Assembly (NCBI RefSeq): GCF_009696375.1
Contig: NZ_VUMD01000023.1
Span: forward strand, 1 to 40,885
Direction: 5' to 3'
Length of the DNA stretch: 40,885 bases
Origin: Clostridium porci
GTDB taxonomy: Bacteria; Bacillota; Clostridia; Lachnospirales; Lachnospiraceae
Below are positions 14,951 to 25,300 of the stretch, piece after piece; position 1 is the stretch's first letter, and each line of letters begins with the position of its first letter. Made by a program: the position numbers and the translations under genes. The notes below the pieces were generated by a model. That model saw nothing but the letters and a program-made list of their open reading frames with translations. It ran no database searches and had not been told where the DNA came from.

Positions 14951-15763
14951 TTGAACGTAAACCATCTTATTATCAGTATAGCGGTTATTATCCTGCTGTG
15001 GAGCGCAGGCATGTTTGCGCTGAACAAAATCTTCGGCATGATTCTGAAACGGAAGGAACAGATCCATATTAAGTTTTTAAGAAGCATATCCAAGGTTATT
15101 CTGTCTGTCATAGCCTGCATTTCTGTCAGCGGCCTGTTTACGACTACCAAGGCTCTGAGCGCGACCCTTCTGACCAGCTCGTCATTGCTGGTAGCGATTG
15201 TGGGTTTTGCTGCTCAGCAGGTGCTGGCGGATGTAATCAGCGGAGTGATGCTTAGCTGGTCCAGACCCTTTAATCTGGGGGAGAAGGTGAACATAAGCAC
15301 TCTTGGAATATCGGGAATTGTAGAAGACCTGACTGTGCGCCATACGGTGATTAGAACTTATCATAACAGCCGTATGATTATTCCCAACAGCGTCATCAAT
15401 AAAGCCATTGTAGAAAACAGCAACTATAACAATGACTATATTGGAAATTATATGGAAATATCCATAAGCTACGAAAGCGATCTGGATAAGGCCATTGAGG
15501 TGATGCGTGAGACCATTGAAAGCTACCCTCTGGTTGTGGATGTTCGTCAGGATAAGGAAACAGGTAATAAGGTCAATGTGTCTGTAAAGGAGCTGGGAGC
15601 CAGCGGAATCGTACTGAAATCCACTGTGTGGACGAAGAACATAGATGATAATTTTACTGCATGCAGTGACATCCGCAGGCTGCTCAAGCGAAACTTTGAA
15701 GCGGAGGGGATTTCTATCCCCTATCCACATGTGCATGTGGTGGAAGATAAGCCGGAAGATTAA
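14951..15763 (+). CDS. Small-conductance mechanosensitive channel, MscS family
   Basis: A 270-residue membrane protein. Two hydrophobic helices (about 4-24 and 42-62) are followed by the pore helix and beta domain typical of MscS: LLVAIVGFAAQQVLADVIS, then RPFNLGEKVNI, VEDLTVRHTVIRTYHNSRMIIPNSV. Such channels open on membrane tension and release solutes during hypo-osmotic shock. I take TTG at 14951 as start because AAAGGAG lies 6 nt upstream; an earlier TTG at 14933 precedes that site. The length is close to E. coli MscS (286). It is a single gene, located before pyrH with about 160 bp between. Confidence 0.87.
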   Translation: MNVNHLIISIAVIILLWSAGMFALNKIFGMILKRKEQIHIKFLRSISKVILSVIACISVSGLFTTTKALSATLLTSSSLLVAIVGFAAQQVLADVISGVMLSWSRPFNLGEKVNISTLGISGIVEDLTVRHTVIRTYHNSRMIIPNSVINKAIVENSNYNNDYIGNYMEISISYESDLDKAIEVMRETIESYPLVVDVRQDKETGNKVNVSVKELGASGIVLKSTVWTKNIDDNFTACSDIRRLLKRNFEAEGISIPYPHVHVVEDKPED

Positions 15764-15852
15764 AGGGGTATTTAATACATAGATAGGAAAACCGTTTCAT
15801 AATGTTTGAAAATGTACGAAAAAGAGGGAAAATATAAAAAATTTAATTTTCT

Positions 15853-15880
15853 TTGCAAATTGGGCTATCTATGATATAAT
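15853..15880 (+). promoter_or_regulatory. Promoter of the pyrH-frr-uppS cluster
   Basis: TTGCAA (15853-15858) and TATAAT (15875-15880) are spaced by 16 bp, 45 bp before the pyrH start. No operator-like palindrome is evident nearby. Confidence 0.6.
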
Positions 15881-15925
15881 AACGAAAGAATAACGAACGA
15901 TATCACTGCAAGGAGAAAAAGCTTT

Positions 15926-16627
15926 ATGAACATGAATCGGGTATTCTTAAAATTAAGCGGTGAAGCCCTGGCAGGCCCTAAGAAAGCTGGCTTTGATGAA
16001 GCTACGGTAAAGGAAGTGGCCCGTCAGGTAAAGCTGGCTGTTGACGCAGGCATACAGGTAGGCGTGGTCATCGGAGGAGGTAATTTCTGGAGAGGCCGCA
16101 CAAGCGAGGCCATTGACCGGACAAAAGCAGATCAGATTGGCATGCTGGCCACTGTTATGAACTGCATTTATGTATCAGAGCTTTTCCGCAGCGCAGGCAT
16201 GACGACCCAGATCTTGACCCCATTTGACTGCGGTTCCATGACAAAGCTTTTTTCCAAGGATCGCGCTAATAAATACTTTGAAAAAGGGATGGTGGTGTTT
16301 TTTGCAGGCGGTACGGGACACCCCTATTTCTCGACTGACACAGGCATTGCCCTGCGTGCGATTGAGATGGATGCAGATTGCATTCTTCTGGCAAAAGCCA
16401 TTGATGGGGTGTATGACAGTGATCCGAAGCTGAATCCGGCTGCTAAGAAGTACGACACCATTTCCATTCAGGAGGTTATCAGCAAGCAGCTTGCTGTAGT
16501 GGATTTAACTGCTTCCATTATGTGTATGGAGCACCGGATGCCTATGGCTGTATTCAGCCTGAACGAACCGGACGGAATCGCAAACGCTATGCAGGGACGT
16601 ATAAATGGCACGATTGTAACGGCCTGA
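15926..16627 (+). CDS. pyrH: UMP kinase
   Basis: A 233-residue amino-acid-kinase-fold enzyme that phosphorylates UMP to UDP with ATP in pyrimidine synthesis. Marks are FLKLSGEALAG at the N-terminus, VVIGGGNFWRG, the UMP-binding region around DRTKADQIGMLATVMN, and FFAGGTGHPYFSTDT. Length agrees with bacterial PyrH (about 235-240). AAGGAG stands before the ATG, and a sigma-A-type promoter lies upstream. It begins the classic Firmicute cluster with frr, uppS, cdsA, dxr, rseP, ispG and polC. The rpsB-tsf pair that precedes pyrH in many relatives is not here. Confidence 0.96.
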   Translation: MNMNRVFLKLSGEALAGPKKAGFDEATVKEVARQVKLAVDAGIQVGVVIGGGNFWRGRTSEAIDRTKADQIGMLATVMNCIYVSELFRSAGMTTQILTPFDCGSMTKLFSKDRANKYFEKGMVVFFAGGTGHPYFSTDTGIALRAIEMDADCILLAKAIDGVYDSDPKLNPAAKKYDTISIQEVISKQLAVVDLTASIMCMEHRMPMAVFSLNEPDGIANAMQGRINGTIVTA

Positions 16628-16693
16628 ATTTCAAAAAGAACGAATTAAGCAGCTAGGCATGGCTGAAACTTGCTGCATAAACAGGAGGGACTT

Positions 16694-17245
16694 ATGGAAG
16701 AATTAAACGTATATGAGGAGAAAATGAATAAGACTTTAGATGTGCTGCTGTCTGATTTTGGCACAATCCGTGCCGGACGCGCAAATCCCCATGTATTGGA
16801 TAAGATTAAGGTGGATTATTATGGAACTCCGACACCGTTGCAGCAGGTAGGCAACGTATCGGTGCCTGAGGCACGTATGATTGTGATTCAGCCTTGGGAG
16901 AAGAGCCTTCTTAAGCCAATCGAGAAAGCCATTCTTACCTCTGAGCTGGGCATTAACCCTACCAACGATGGCAACTGTGTTCGTCTGGTATTTCCGGAGA
17001 TGACAGAGGAGCGCAGAAAGGAAGTTAGCAAGGACGTTAAGAAGAAGGGTGAGGGCGCAAAGGTAGCTCTTCGAAATATCCGCCGTGACGCCAACGAAGC
17101 ATTTAAGAAGATGGAGAAGTCAGGGGATATGTCTGAGGACGATCTGAAGGAGGCAACTGAGAAGATTCAGAAGCTTACGGATAAGATGGTAGAGAAGATT
17201 GACAAGGCCGTGGAGGAGAAAACCAGGGAGATCATGACCGTTTAA
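16694..17245 (+). CDS. frr: Ribosome recycling factor
   Basis: A 183-residue factor that with EF-G splits post-termination ribosomes. The helical hairpin starts MEELNVYEEKMNKTLDVLLSD; RAGRANPHVLD and YGTPTPLQQVGNVSVPEARM are the family signatures, and the C-terminal helix ends in EKTREIMTV. The start at 16694 has AGGAGG 5 nt upstream; an earlier TTG frame (16670) includes that site and is rejected. The gap to pyrH is 66 bp. A perfect 18-bp hairpin follows the stop. Confidence 0.96.
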   Translation: MEELNVYEEKMNKTLDVLLSDFGTIRAGRANPHVLDKIKVDYYGTPTPLQQVGNVSVPEARMIVIQPWEKSLLKPIEKAILTSELGINPTNDGNCVRLVFPEMTEERRKEVSKDVKKKGEGAKVALRNIRRDANEAFKKMEKSGDMSEDDLKEATEKIQKLTDKMVEKIDKAVEEKTREIMTV

Positions 17246-17262
17246 GTCTAAGGCGGAAAAAT

Positions 17263-17301
17263 AAATATGGGAGGCAGGAGGGACTCCTGCCTCCCATATT
17301 T
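17263..17301 (+). terminator. Perfect 18-bp hairpin between frr and uppS, attenuator or RNA-processing site
   Basis: Arms at 17263-17280 and 17284-17301 pair without mismatch around a GGA loop. The 3' side continues TGTTAAGC without a long T-run. It could be a partial terminator or a processing/stability element separating pyrH-frr from uppS onward. It is located 17 bp after the frr stop and 33 bp before the uppS start. Confidence 0.6.
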
Positions 17302-17334
17302 GTTAAGCGGGATACATAGGAAAGGCGGGAAAGT

Positions 17335-18054
17335 ATGGCGTTGGATGAAATGATGAGAATACCGGAGCATGTGGCTTTGATATTGGACGGCAATGGAAGA
17401 TGGGCTAAGAAGAGGGGGCTGCCCCGTACCATGGGCCATAAGGAAGGCTGTGCTACAGTGGAGAAAACCGTTGAAATTGCGGCCAGGATGGGTATCCGTT
17501 ATCTGACTGTCTATGGCTTCTCTACAGAAAACTGGAAGCGTTCCGAGCAGGAGGTTGGAGCTTTGATGCAGCTCTTTCGTTACTATATGGTTCGTCTGCT
17601 TAAAATTGCTTCCGCCAATAATGTTCGTGTAAGGATGATTGGAGACAGGGCACGCTTTGACCGGGATATTGTGGAGGGCATTAACCGGCTGGAGGTGCAG
17701 ACGAAGGACAATACAGGGCTTACCTTTGTGATTGCGGTAAATTATGGCGGAAGGGATGAGATACGAAGAGCTGCCTCAAAGCTTGCAAAGGACTGTGTGG
17801 AGGGCAGAGTATTGCCGGAGCAGATAGATGAAGCTGTATTTAGCTCTTATCTGGATACGGCTGAAATTCCGGACCCGGATCTGCTAATCAGAACCAGCGG
17901 AGAGCTTCGCCTTTCCAACTATCTTCTGTGGCAGCTGGCTTATACGGAGATTGTGGTGACAGACTGTCTGTGGCCAGATTTTTGCCAGGAGGAATTGGAA
18001 AAGGCGATTGTGCAATATAATAAAAGAGACCGGCGGTTTGGCGGAGTAAAATAG
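17335..18054 (+). CDS. uppS: Isoprenyl transferase (undecaprenyl diphosphate synthase)
   Basis: A 239-residue cis-prenyltransferase that makes the C55 lipid carrier for peptidoglycan. HVALILDGNGRWAKKRGLPR holds the catalytic Asp18 and the diphosphate-binding residues. YGFSTENWKRS, NYGGRDEI and DPDLLIRTSGELRLSNYLLWQLAYTE are the other conserved blocks. Length is normal (about 240-250). It is followed 14 bp later by cdsA, in the usual Firmicute order. Confidence 0.96.
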   Translation: MALDEMMRIPEHVALILDGNGRWAKKRGLPRTMGHKEGCATVEKTVEIAARMGIRYLTVYGFSTENWKRSEQEVGALMQLFRYYMVRLLKIASANNVRVRMIGDRARFDRDIVEGINRLEVQTKDNTGLTFVIAVNYGGRDEIRRAASKLAKDCVEGRVLPEQIDEAVFSSYLDTAEIPDPDLLIRTSGELRLSNYLLWQLAYTEIVVTDCLWPDFCQEELEKAIVQYNKRDRRFGGVK

Positions 18055-18068
18055 GGGAGGAAAAGGCC

Positions 18069-18869
18069 ATGTTTACGACCCGATTAATAAGCGGTATTAT
18101 TCTGGTTCTTCTGTCCGTTGTGATTGTAGGGCAGGGAGGCGTCCTCCTCTTTGGAGTTACGGCTCTCATATCACTTGCCGGCCTTTTTGAGCTGTACCGG
18201 GTGCTGGGAATCCACAAGCGGTTTCTGGCTATCGTAGGCTATGCTACCGCTGTTTCCTACTACGGGATTTTGTGGTGTGAAGGGCAGCGGTATATAACTT
18301 TGATGGTGATTGGGTCTCTGATGACGCTAATGGCCCTTTATGTTTTTACATTTCCGGAATACAAGACAGAGGAAATAACAGGCGCCTTTTTTGGCGTATG
18401 CTATGTGCCTGTGATGCTTTCGTATCTGTATCAGACAAGAGCCATGAATGACGGAGCCTATGTGGTTTGGCTGATTTTTCTAAGCTCCTGGGGTTGTGAT
18501 ACCTGCGCCTATTGCAGCGGGATGCTTTTTGGTAAGCATAAGCTGGCTCCTGTTTTAAGTCCTAAGAAGTCCATTGAGGGAGCAGTGGGAGGCGTGGCGG
18601 GCGCCGCTTTCCTGGGCTTTATCTATGCGTCCCTGTTTGGAGGAGGCATGACAGAGATTGACAGACCCCATATGGTCTGCGCCGCCGCCTGCGCCATTGC
18701 GGCAGTGATATCCCAGATCGGAGATTTGGCAGCCTCAGCCATCAAGCGGAATCACAAGGTAAAGGATTATGGACACCTGATACCTGGTCATGGCGGTATT
18801 CTGGATCGGTTTGACAGCATGATATTTACAGCTCCGGCTGTCTATTTTGCGCTGACATTTTTAAAATAA
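18069..18869 (+). CDS. cdsA: Phosphatidate cytidylyltransferase
   Basis: A 266-residue polytopic membrane enzyme that makes CDP-diacylglycerol from phosphatidic acid and CTP. Several hydrophobic helices are followed by the signature near the C-terminus: SPKKSIEGAVGG, then QIGDLAASAIKRNHKVKDYG and LIPGHGGILDRFDS, which hold the conserved Asp residues for metal and CTP. GGGGAGG precedes the ATG. It lies between uppS and dxr in a tight cluster. Confidence 0.95.
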   Translation: MFTTRLISGIILVLLSVVIVGQGGVLLFGVTALISLAGLFELYRVLGIHKRFLAIVGYATAVSYYGILWCEGQRYITLMVIGSLMTLMALYVFTFPEYKTEEITGAFFGVCYVPVMLSYLYQTRAMNDGAYVVWLIFLSSWGCDTCAYCSGMLFGKHKLAPVLSPKKSIEGAVGGVAGAAFLGFIYASLFGGGMTEIDRPHMVCAAACAIAAVISQIGDLAASAIKRNHKVKDYGHLIPGHGGILDRFDSMIFTAPAVYFALTFLK

Positions 18870-18914
18870 ACAACAGGAAAAGAGTATTTCTTCAGGATAG
18901 GGAGAATATAAGTT

Positions 18915-20072
18915 ATGAGAAAGAAAATCGCGATATTGGGTTCCACCGGTTCTATTGGAACACAGGCTCTGGATGTTGTACGGTATCATAAAGATATCCA
19001 GGTGACTGCTCTGGCAGCAGGGGGGAATGCTAAAAGGCTGGAGGAGCAGATACGAGAATTTAAGCCAAAGCTGGCCTGCCTGTGGAGGGAGGATAAGGCT
19101 AAGGAGCTTAAAGCGGCAGTGGCAGATTTGGATGTGAGAGTAGTATGGGGCATGGAGGGCCTGATAGAGGCTGCGGCCGGTACGGATGCAGAGCTGGTGG
19201 TTACGGCTGTTGTGGGGATGATTGGAATCCGGCCTACAATCGCCGCGATGGAGGCAGGAAAGGATATCGCTCTGGCCAACAAGGAGACGTTGGTTACGGC
19301 GGGGCATATTATTATGCCCTTAGCCAAAGAAAAGGGAGTGAGGATTCTCCCTGTGGATTCTGAGCATTCCGCAATCTTCCAGTGTATTCAGGGCTCCGGC
19401 GGCAACCGGCTTTGCAGGATACTGCTTACTGCGTCAGGAGGCCCTTTCAGAGGATGGACCAGAGAGCAGATGGAAAAGGTGAGGCCGGAGGACGCCTTAA
19501 AGCATCCGAACTGGGCTATGGGACAGAAGATTACCATTGATTCCTCCACCATGGTGAATAAAGGTCTGGAGGTTATGGAGGCTCGCTGGCTTTTTGACGT
19601 AGAAATGGATCAGATCCAGGTGGTTGTCCAGCCTGATAGCGTGATTCATTCTATGGTGGAGTATGAGGACGGGGCCGTTATGGCTCAGCTGGGAACTCCG
19701 GATATGAGGCTTCCTATCCAATATGCTCTCTATTATCCGGAACGGCGTTTCCTTCCAGGGGCCAGACTGGATTTTGCGGCTCTGACTCAGCTTTCCTTTG
19801 AGACGCCGGATATGGAAAATTTCAGAGGGCTTGGACTGGCTTACGAGGCAGGGCGGAGGGGAGGAAGCCTGCCAGCTGTGTTTAACGCGGCCAATGAAAA
19901 GGCAGTTGCGATGTTTTTAAGGGGCCAGATCGGCTACCTCTCTATTATGTCTCTCATTGAGGGGGCCATGGAGCGGCACCGTATCATTCAGAATCCGGCA
20001 GTGGATCAGATTCTGGAGGCGGAGCAGGAGGCATATGAGTATATTGACAGCCAGGTAAATTCCGGGAAATAG
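18915..20072 (+). CDS. dxr: 1-deoxy-D-xylulose 5-phosphate reductoisomerase
   Basis: A 385-residue enzyme of the MEP isoprenoid pathway that converts DXP to MEP with NADPH. GSTGSIGTQALDVVR is the N-terminal dinucleotide-binding loop, ANKETLV and PVDSEHSAIFQ hold substrate and metal ligands, and LTASGGPFRG and HPNWAMGQKITIDSSTMVNKGLE-type sequence (19501-19570) follow. Length is typical. GGGAG stands before the ATG. Its product pathway feeds uppS, encoded just upstream. Confidence 0.96.
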   Translation: MRKKIAILGSTGSIGTQALDVVRYHKDIQVTALAAGGNAKRLEEQIREFKPKLACLWREDKAKELKAAVADLDVRVVWGMEGLIEAAAGTDAELVVTAVVGMIGIRPTIAAMEAGKDIALANKETLVTAGHIIMPLAKEKGVRILPVDSEHSAIFQCIQGSGGNRLCRILLTASGGPFRGWTREQMEKVRPEDALKHPNWAMGQKITIDSSTMVNKGLEVMEARWLFDVEMDQIQVVVQPDSVIHSMVEYEDGAVMAQLGTPDMRLPIQYALYYPERRFLPGARLDFAALTQLSFETPDMENFRGLGLAYEAGRRGGSLPAVFNAANEKAVAMFLRGQIGYLSIMSLIEGAMERHRIIQNPAVDQILEAEQEAYEYIDSQVNSGK

Positions 20073-20141
20073 AATCTCAGTGAAAAACAGGATTCCAGGG
20101 CAGAGAATGTCCTGAGAAAAAAAGAAAGGTTAGAGAGATAA

Positions 20142-21194
20142 GTGAGCATAGTGATAGCAGTGCTGATACTTGGATTCATTATAATGATTCATGAATTCGG
20201 CCATTTTTTATTTGCAAAGTTAAATGGAATAAGAGTGCTGGAATTTTCTCTGGGCATGGGGCCCAGGCTGTTTTGCTTTGAAAGGGGAGGTACCCGCTAT
20301 TCCTTTAAAATACTGCCCTTTGGCGGTTCCTGCTCCATGCTGGGAGAGGATGAAGCATGCAAGGAAGACGGAGCCTTTGGCAGCAAATCTGTGTGGGCCA
20401 GAATCTCTGTGGTTGCGGCTGGCCCTGTATTTAATTTTATACTGGCATTTTTTCTTGCCATGATATTAATCGGAGTAAATGGTCATGGAGGGACAGTGCT
20501 CCAGGGCGTGAGAGACGGATATCCGGCCCAGGGGGCAGGGCTTAAGGCTGGGGATGAGATTGTTAAACTGAACGGCAGAAGGGTTCATTCCTTTCGGGAT
20601 GTGAATTGGTACCTATTTACCCACCCTCAGGATACCGTAAGGGTTACTGCCAGAAGAACCGATGGAGCGGGAAATAGGGAAACCATTATAAAAGAGATCG
20701 CTCCCGTTTATTCTCAGGATAGCGGCTACTATATGCTGGGAGTTGAATTTGACGGAACCAGCTATCCTGTTAAGAATCCGCTTCAGCTTATGGCTTACAG
20801 CGCCTATGAGGTTCAGTTCTGGATTCACTATGTGTTTGACACCTTCCGCATGATGTTCAACGGCATGGTGTCTGTGAACGATATCAGCGGTCCTGTTGGA
20901 ATTGTGGGCGCCATTGATTCCACTGTGGAGGAAACGGTTCCCTATGGCCCTTCAGCCGTCATACTGACCCTTATAAATCTTATGGTTCTTTTGAGCTCCA
21001 ACCTGGGAGTGATGAATCTCCTTCCGATTCCGGCCCTGGACGGAGGAAGGCTGGTGTTTCTTTTCTTGGAGGCTGTGCGGAGAAAGCCGGTGGATCGAGA
21101 GAAGGAAGGAATGGTTCATATGGCGGGAATGATGGTTCTGCTGGGCCTTATGGTACTGCTTTTATTTAACGATGTGCGAAAAATATTTGGTTAA
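20142..21194 (+). CDS. rseP: Site-2 intramembrane zinc metalloprotease, RseP/RasP type
   Basis: A 350-residue membrane protease. IHEFGHFLFAK in the first helix (His17, Glu18, His21) is the zinc site, and NLLPIPALDGGRL near the C-terminus carries the third ligand Asp. Between them is one PDZ-like domain (about residues 118-200: GYPAQGAGLKAGDEIVKLNGR). Relatives cut anti-sigma factors and leftover signal peptides in the membrane. The start codon is GTG at 20142, preceded by AAAGGTTAGAG, a weak binding site. It overlaps the leader of ispG: the next start is 11 bp after the stop. Confidence 0.94.
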   Translation: MSIVIAVLILGFIIMIHEFGHFLFAKLNGIRVLEFSLGMGPRLFCFERGGTRYSFKILPFGGSCSMLGEDEACKEDGAFGSKSVWARISVVAAGPVFNFILAFFLAMILIGVNGHGGTVLQGVRDGYPAQGAGLKAGDEIVKLNGRRVHSFRDVNWYLFTHPQDTVRVTARRTDGAGNRETIIKEIAPVYSQDSGYYMLGVEFDGTSYPVKNPLQLMAYSAYEVQFWIHYVFDTFRMMFNGMVSVNDISGPVGIVGAIDSTVEETVPYGPSAVILTLINLMVLLSSNLGVMNLLPIPALDGGRLVFLFLEAVRRKPVDREKEGMVHMAGMMVLLGLMVLLLFNDVRKIFG

Positions 21195-21204
21195 GGAGAC
21201 AGCT

Positions 21205-22269
21205 ATGTCCAGGATGGATACAAAGAAGATAAGCATAGGGGGCAGGACGATCGGGGGAGGAAGCCCCATACTGATTCAGTCTATGTGCAATACAAAGACG
21301 GAGGATGTAAAGGGAACAGTAGCCCAGATACACCGGCTGGAGCAGGCGGGCTGCGATATCGTCCGTGTGGCTGTGCCTACTATGGAGGCAGCCCGTTCCT
21401 TAAGGGAAATTAAGAGGGAAATTCATATTCCTCTTGTGGCCGACATCCATTTTGACTATCGGCTTGCCATATCAGCCGTGGAAAACGGCGCTGATAAGAT
21501 TCGCATTAACCCAGGTAATATTGGCTCCCAAGATCGGGTAAAGGCAGTGGTGGATAAGGCAAAGGAATATGGGATTCCCATTCGTGTGGGAGTAAACAGC
21601 GGTTCTCTGGAAAAACAGCTTTTGGAGAAGTACGGAGGCGTTACGGCAGAGGGGCTGGTGGAGAGTGCGCTGGGTAAGACGGCGCTCATAGAGGATATGG
21701 GATATGATAATCTGGTTATCAGCATCAAATCCTCGGATGTGCTGATGTGTATTAAGGCCCACGAGCTGATTGCCAGGAGGACTTCCTATCCCCTTCATGT
21801 GGGAATTACAGAGGCAGGTACTGTAACTGCAGGCAATATCAAATCCTCTGTGGGGTTGGGGGTGATTCTCTATCAGGGAATCGGGGATACCATTCGAGTA
21901 TCTCTTACAGGAGATCCGGTGGAGGAGATAAAAACAGCGAAGCTGGTGCTTAAAACTCTGGGCCTGCGAACCGGCGGTGTGGAGGTGGTTTCCTGCCCCA
22001 CCTGCGGACGTACCAGCATCGACCTAATCAGTCTGGCGAACCAGGTGGAAACCATGGCGGCGGAATTCGATAATCTGGATATCAAGGTGGCGGTGATGGG
22101 GTGTGTGGTCAACGGGCCGGGGGAGGCAAAAGAGGCGGATATCGGTATTGCGGGAGGAAAAGGCGAGGGACTTTTGATAAAAAAAGGGAAGGTTATAAGG
22201 AAGGTCCCTGAGGCAGAGCTTTTAAATGCTTTGAGACAGGAGCTGCTCTCTATGGGCGGCAGTCTTTAA
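21205..22269 (+). CDS. ispG: 4-hydroxy-3-methylbut-2-en-1-yl diphosphate synthase
   Basis: A 354-residue iron-sulfur enzyme of the MEP pathway (MEcPP to HMBPP). The TIM-barrel part contains SMCNTKTEDV, VRVAVPT, VADIHFDYRLA and RINPGNIG. The cluster ligands are in SCPTCGRTS and GCVVNGPGEA near the C-terminus. I start at 21205, where AAGGAG lies 7 nt upstream; the longer frame from 21172 lies inside rseP. It is 11 bp after rseP, suggesting coupled translation. Confidence 0.96.
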   Translation: MSRMDTKKISIGGRTIGGGSPILIQSMCNTKTEDVKGTVAQIHRLEQAGCDIVRVAVPTMEAARSLREIKREIHIPLVADIHFDYRLAISAVENGADKIRINPGNIGSQDRVKAVVDKAKEYGIPIRVGVNSGSLEKQLLEKYGGVTAEGLVESALGKTALIEDMGYDNLVISIKSSDVLMCIKAHELIARRTSYPLHVGITEAGTVTAGNIKSSVGLGVILYQGIGDTIRVSLTGDPVEEIKTAKLVLKTLGLRTGGVEVVSCPTCGRTSIDLISLANQVETMAAEFDNLDIKVAVMGCVVNGPGEAKEADIGIAGGKGEGLLIKKGKVIRKVPEAELLNALRQELLSMGGSL

Positions 22270-22314
22270 TCGGCGCAGTCAAATTTCAGCTTACGAGAGA
22301 AAGAAGCAGGCTAT

Positions 22315-25300
22315 ATGGTAAAGAATTTTCTGGAGGTATTTCCAACACTGAATATAGCGGAACCCTTAAGAGAGCTTTTAGGTCTGGTACAGGTAGAAAA
22401 GGTTACCGCTACCAGGGATAAAAGCTCTATCCGCATTTATATAAAAAGTCCCAGATTAATACATAAACAGAATATCTATGACCTGGAACGGGGTATTAAG
22501 GATCAGCTGTTTCCAGATAAGCTGGTAGCCATCAAAATCCAGGAGAAATACAGACTGTCGGATCAGTACACTCCACAGAAGCTTCTTGGCGTGTACAGGG
22601 AAAGCCTTCTTCTGGAGCTGAAAAATTACAGTATGATTGAATTCAGCATGTTTCGCAAGGCAGAGATCACATTCGCCCAAGAGGATGTGATGGTTCTGTC
22701 GGTAGAGGACACCATGGTCAACAAGGACAGGACAGGCGAGCTTAAGCGAGTGTTGGAAAAGGTATTTGGAGAGCGCTGCGGCCTTCCTGTAGAGGTGCGC
22801 TTTACCTTTGTGCCTTCCAGGGACAATGAACGCAGACGGCAGCTGGAGCTTAAGATAGAACGGGAGGCCCAGGCTATCTATTGGCAGAACCACAGGAGAG
22901 AGCTGGAAGCTATAGGGGCTGATGAGGGCCTGGAAGGAGCAGACGGAGGCAGACGGACGGAGGACGGAGCCGTAGATGGATTTATGGAAGCCGGCGCAGG
23001 AGATTCTGCCATTGCTGAGCCGGCTCCCTGGGATATGCTTATGGTTCAGGCTCAATCCGTGGAGGAGGGAAAGGAAGCTCAGGCTTTGGTAAGGGCAGCA
23101 GAGGGAGCAGCCGGAACCGGAGACTCCCAAACCTTCAGGAAGGAAGCCCGGCTTAATAAGGGGAGAAAGGGCTGGGGTAAAGACAGGGATAGGGGTGAGG
23201 ATAAGAAGTATACGATAAAGCGATCCAGCAACCCAGATGTGCTCTATGGCAGGGATTTTGAGGACGAGCCAATGGAGATCGAGAAGATCGAAGGGGAGAT
23301 TGGAGAGGTTACTATCAGAGGCCGGATATTGGCCTGTGAAAACCGGGAGCTGCGAAGCGGTAAATTTATCCTGACCTTTGATATCAGTGATTTTACTGAT
23401 ACCATTACAGTAAAGATGTTTATACGGCCAGAGCTGTTCCAGGAGGTAAGGGCTCTGATTAACACGGGTATGTTCATAAAGGTGAAGGGCGTGACTACCA
23501 TAGATAAGTTCGATGGAGAGCTGACCCTGGGGTCCGTTATGGGGATTAAGAAATGCGAGGATTTTACCAGTAAACGCTCAGACACCAGTCTGGAAAAGAG
23601 AGTGGAGCTTCACTGCCATACCAAAATGAGCGATATGGACGGGGTTTCCGAGGTAAAGGATATTATCAGGAGAGCCAAGCAGTGGGGGATGCCGGCTGTA
23701 GCTGTGACGGATCATGGCTGTGTCCAAGCCTTTCCAGATGCCAACCATGCCTTGGATAAAGGAGATCCCTTTAAAATCATTTATGGAGTTGAGGGGTATC
23801 TGGTAGACGACACGAAGCAGCTGGTAGAAAACTCTGGAGGCCAGAGCTTTAAAGACACCTTTGTGGTGTTTGATATTGAAACCACAGGCTTTAGCCCAAA
23901 GAAGAACAAAATCATTGAAATCGGAGCTGTGAAGGTGAAGGATGGAAGGATTACGGATCGCTTCTCCGCCTTTGTAAATCCTGACGAGCCGATTCCCTTC
24001 GACATCGAAAAGCTGACGGGAATTAACGATGCAATGGTGCTTCCTCATCCCAAAATTGAGGTGATTTTGCCACAATTTCTGGAGTTTGTGGGGGATGGGG
24101 TTCTGGTAGCCCATAATGCAAGCTTTGATGTGGGATTTATCAGTCATTTTGCGGAAGAGCAGGGGATTTTTTTTGCTCCTACGGTTCTGGATACAGTGAC
24201 CTTGGCAAGGCTGCTGCTTCCAAACTTAAACCGCTTTAAGCTGGATACGGTAGCCAAGGCATTAAACATTTCTCTGGAAAATCATCACAGGGCAGTAGAT
24301 GACGCGGAGGCTACTGCAGAGATATTTGCCGCTTTTGTAAAGCTGCTGAGGGAGCGGGACGTGGAGAATCTGGATCAGCTTAATGCTCTGAGCGCTGTGG
24401 ATACGGCTACAATCATGAAAATGCCGGCCAACCATGTGATTATTCTGGCTAAAAATGATATAGGGCGTATTAATTTGTACCGTCTGGTCAGCTGGTCCCA
24501 TCTTACCTACTATTCCAGAAGGCCCCGTATTCCAAAGAGCCTGCTGGAGCAATACAGGGAAGGTCTCATTATTGGCTCTGCTTGTGAGGCTGGGGAGCTT
24601 TACCAGGCCCTTCTGAGAGGGGTTCCGGACGCGGAGCTTGCCAGGCTGGTTCATTTTTATGATTATCTGGAAATCCAGCCTCTGGGAAATAATAGCTTTA
24701 TGCTCAGGGATGAGAAGAGCACGGTTAAGACAGAGGCTGATCTGATTGAGCTGAATAAACGGATTGTGGAGTTGGGAGAGCGGTTTAACAAGCTGGTCTG
24801 CGCTACCTGTGACGTGCATTTTCTGGATCCTCAGGATGAGGTATACCGCAGAATTATTATGGCGGGCCAGGGCTTTAAGGATTCAGATGATCAGGCGCCA
24901 CTGTATCTGCGCACTACAGATGAGATGCTAAAGGAGTTTGAATATCTGGGACCTGACAAGGCATATGAGGTGGTGGTGACAAATACCAGAAAGGTTTCCG
25001 ATATGTGCGAGCGGATTGTTCCGGTAAGGCCGGATAAGTGCCCTCCTGTGATTGAGGATTCCGATAAGACCTTGACGAAGATATGCTACGACAGGGCCCA
25101 TGAGATGTACGGTCAGGATTTGCCCAGGATTGTGGTGGATCGCCTGGAAAAGGAGCTTCATTCCATTATTACCAATGGCTTTGCTGTTATGTATATCATT
25201 GCTCAGAAGTTGGTTTGGAAATCCAATGAGGACGGTTATCTGGTAGGCTCCCGTGGCTCTGTAGGGTCCTCCTTTGTGGCAACCATGTCGGGGATTACAG

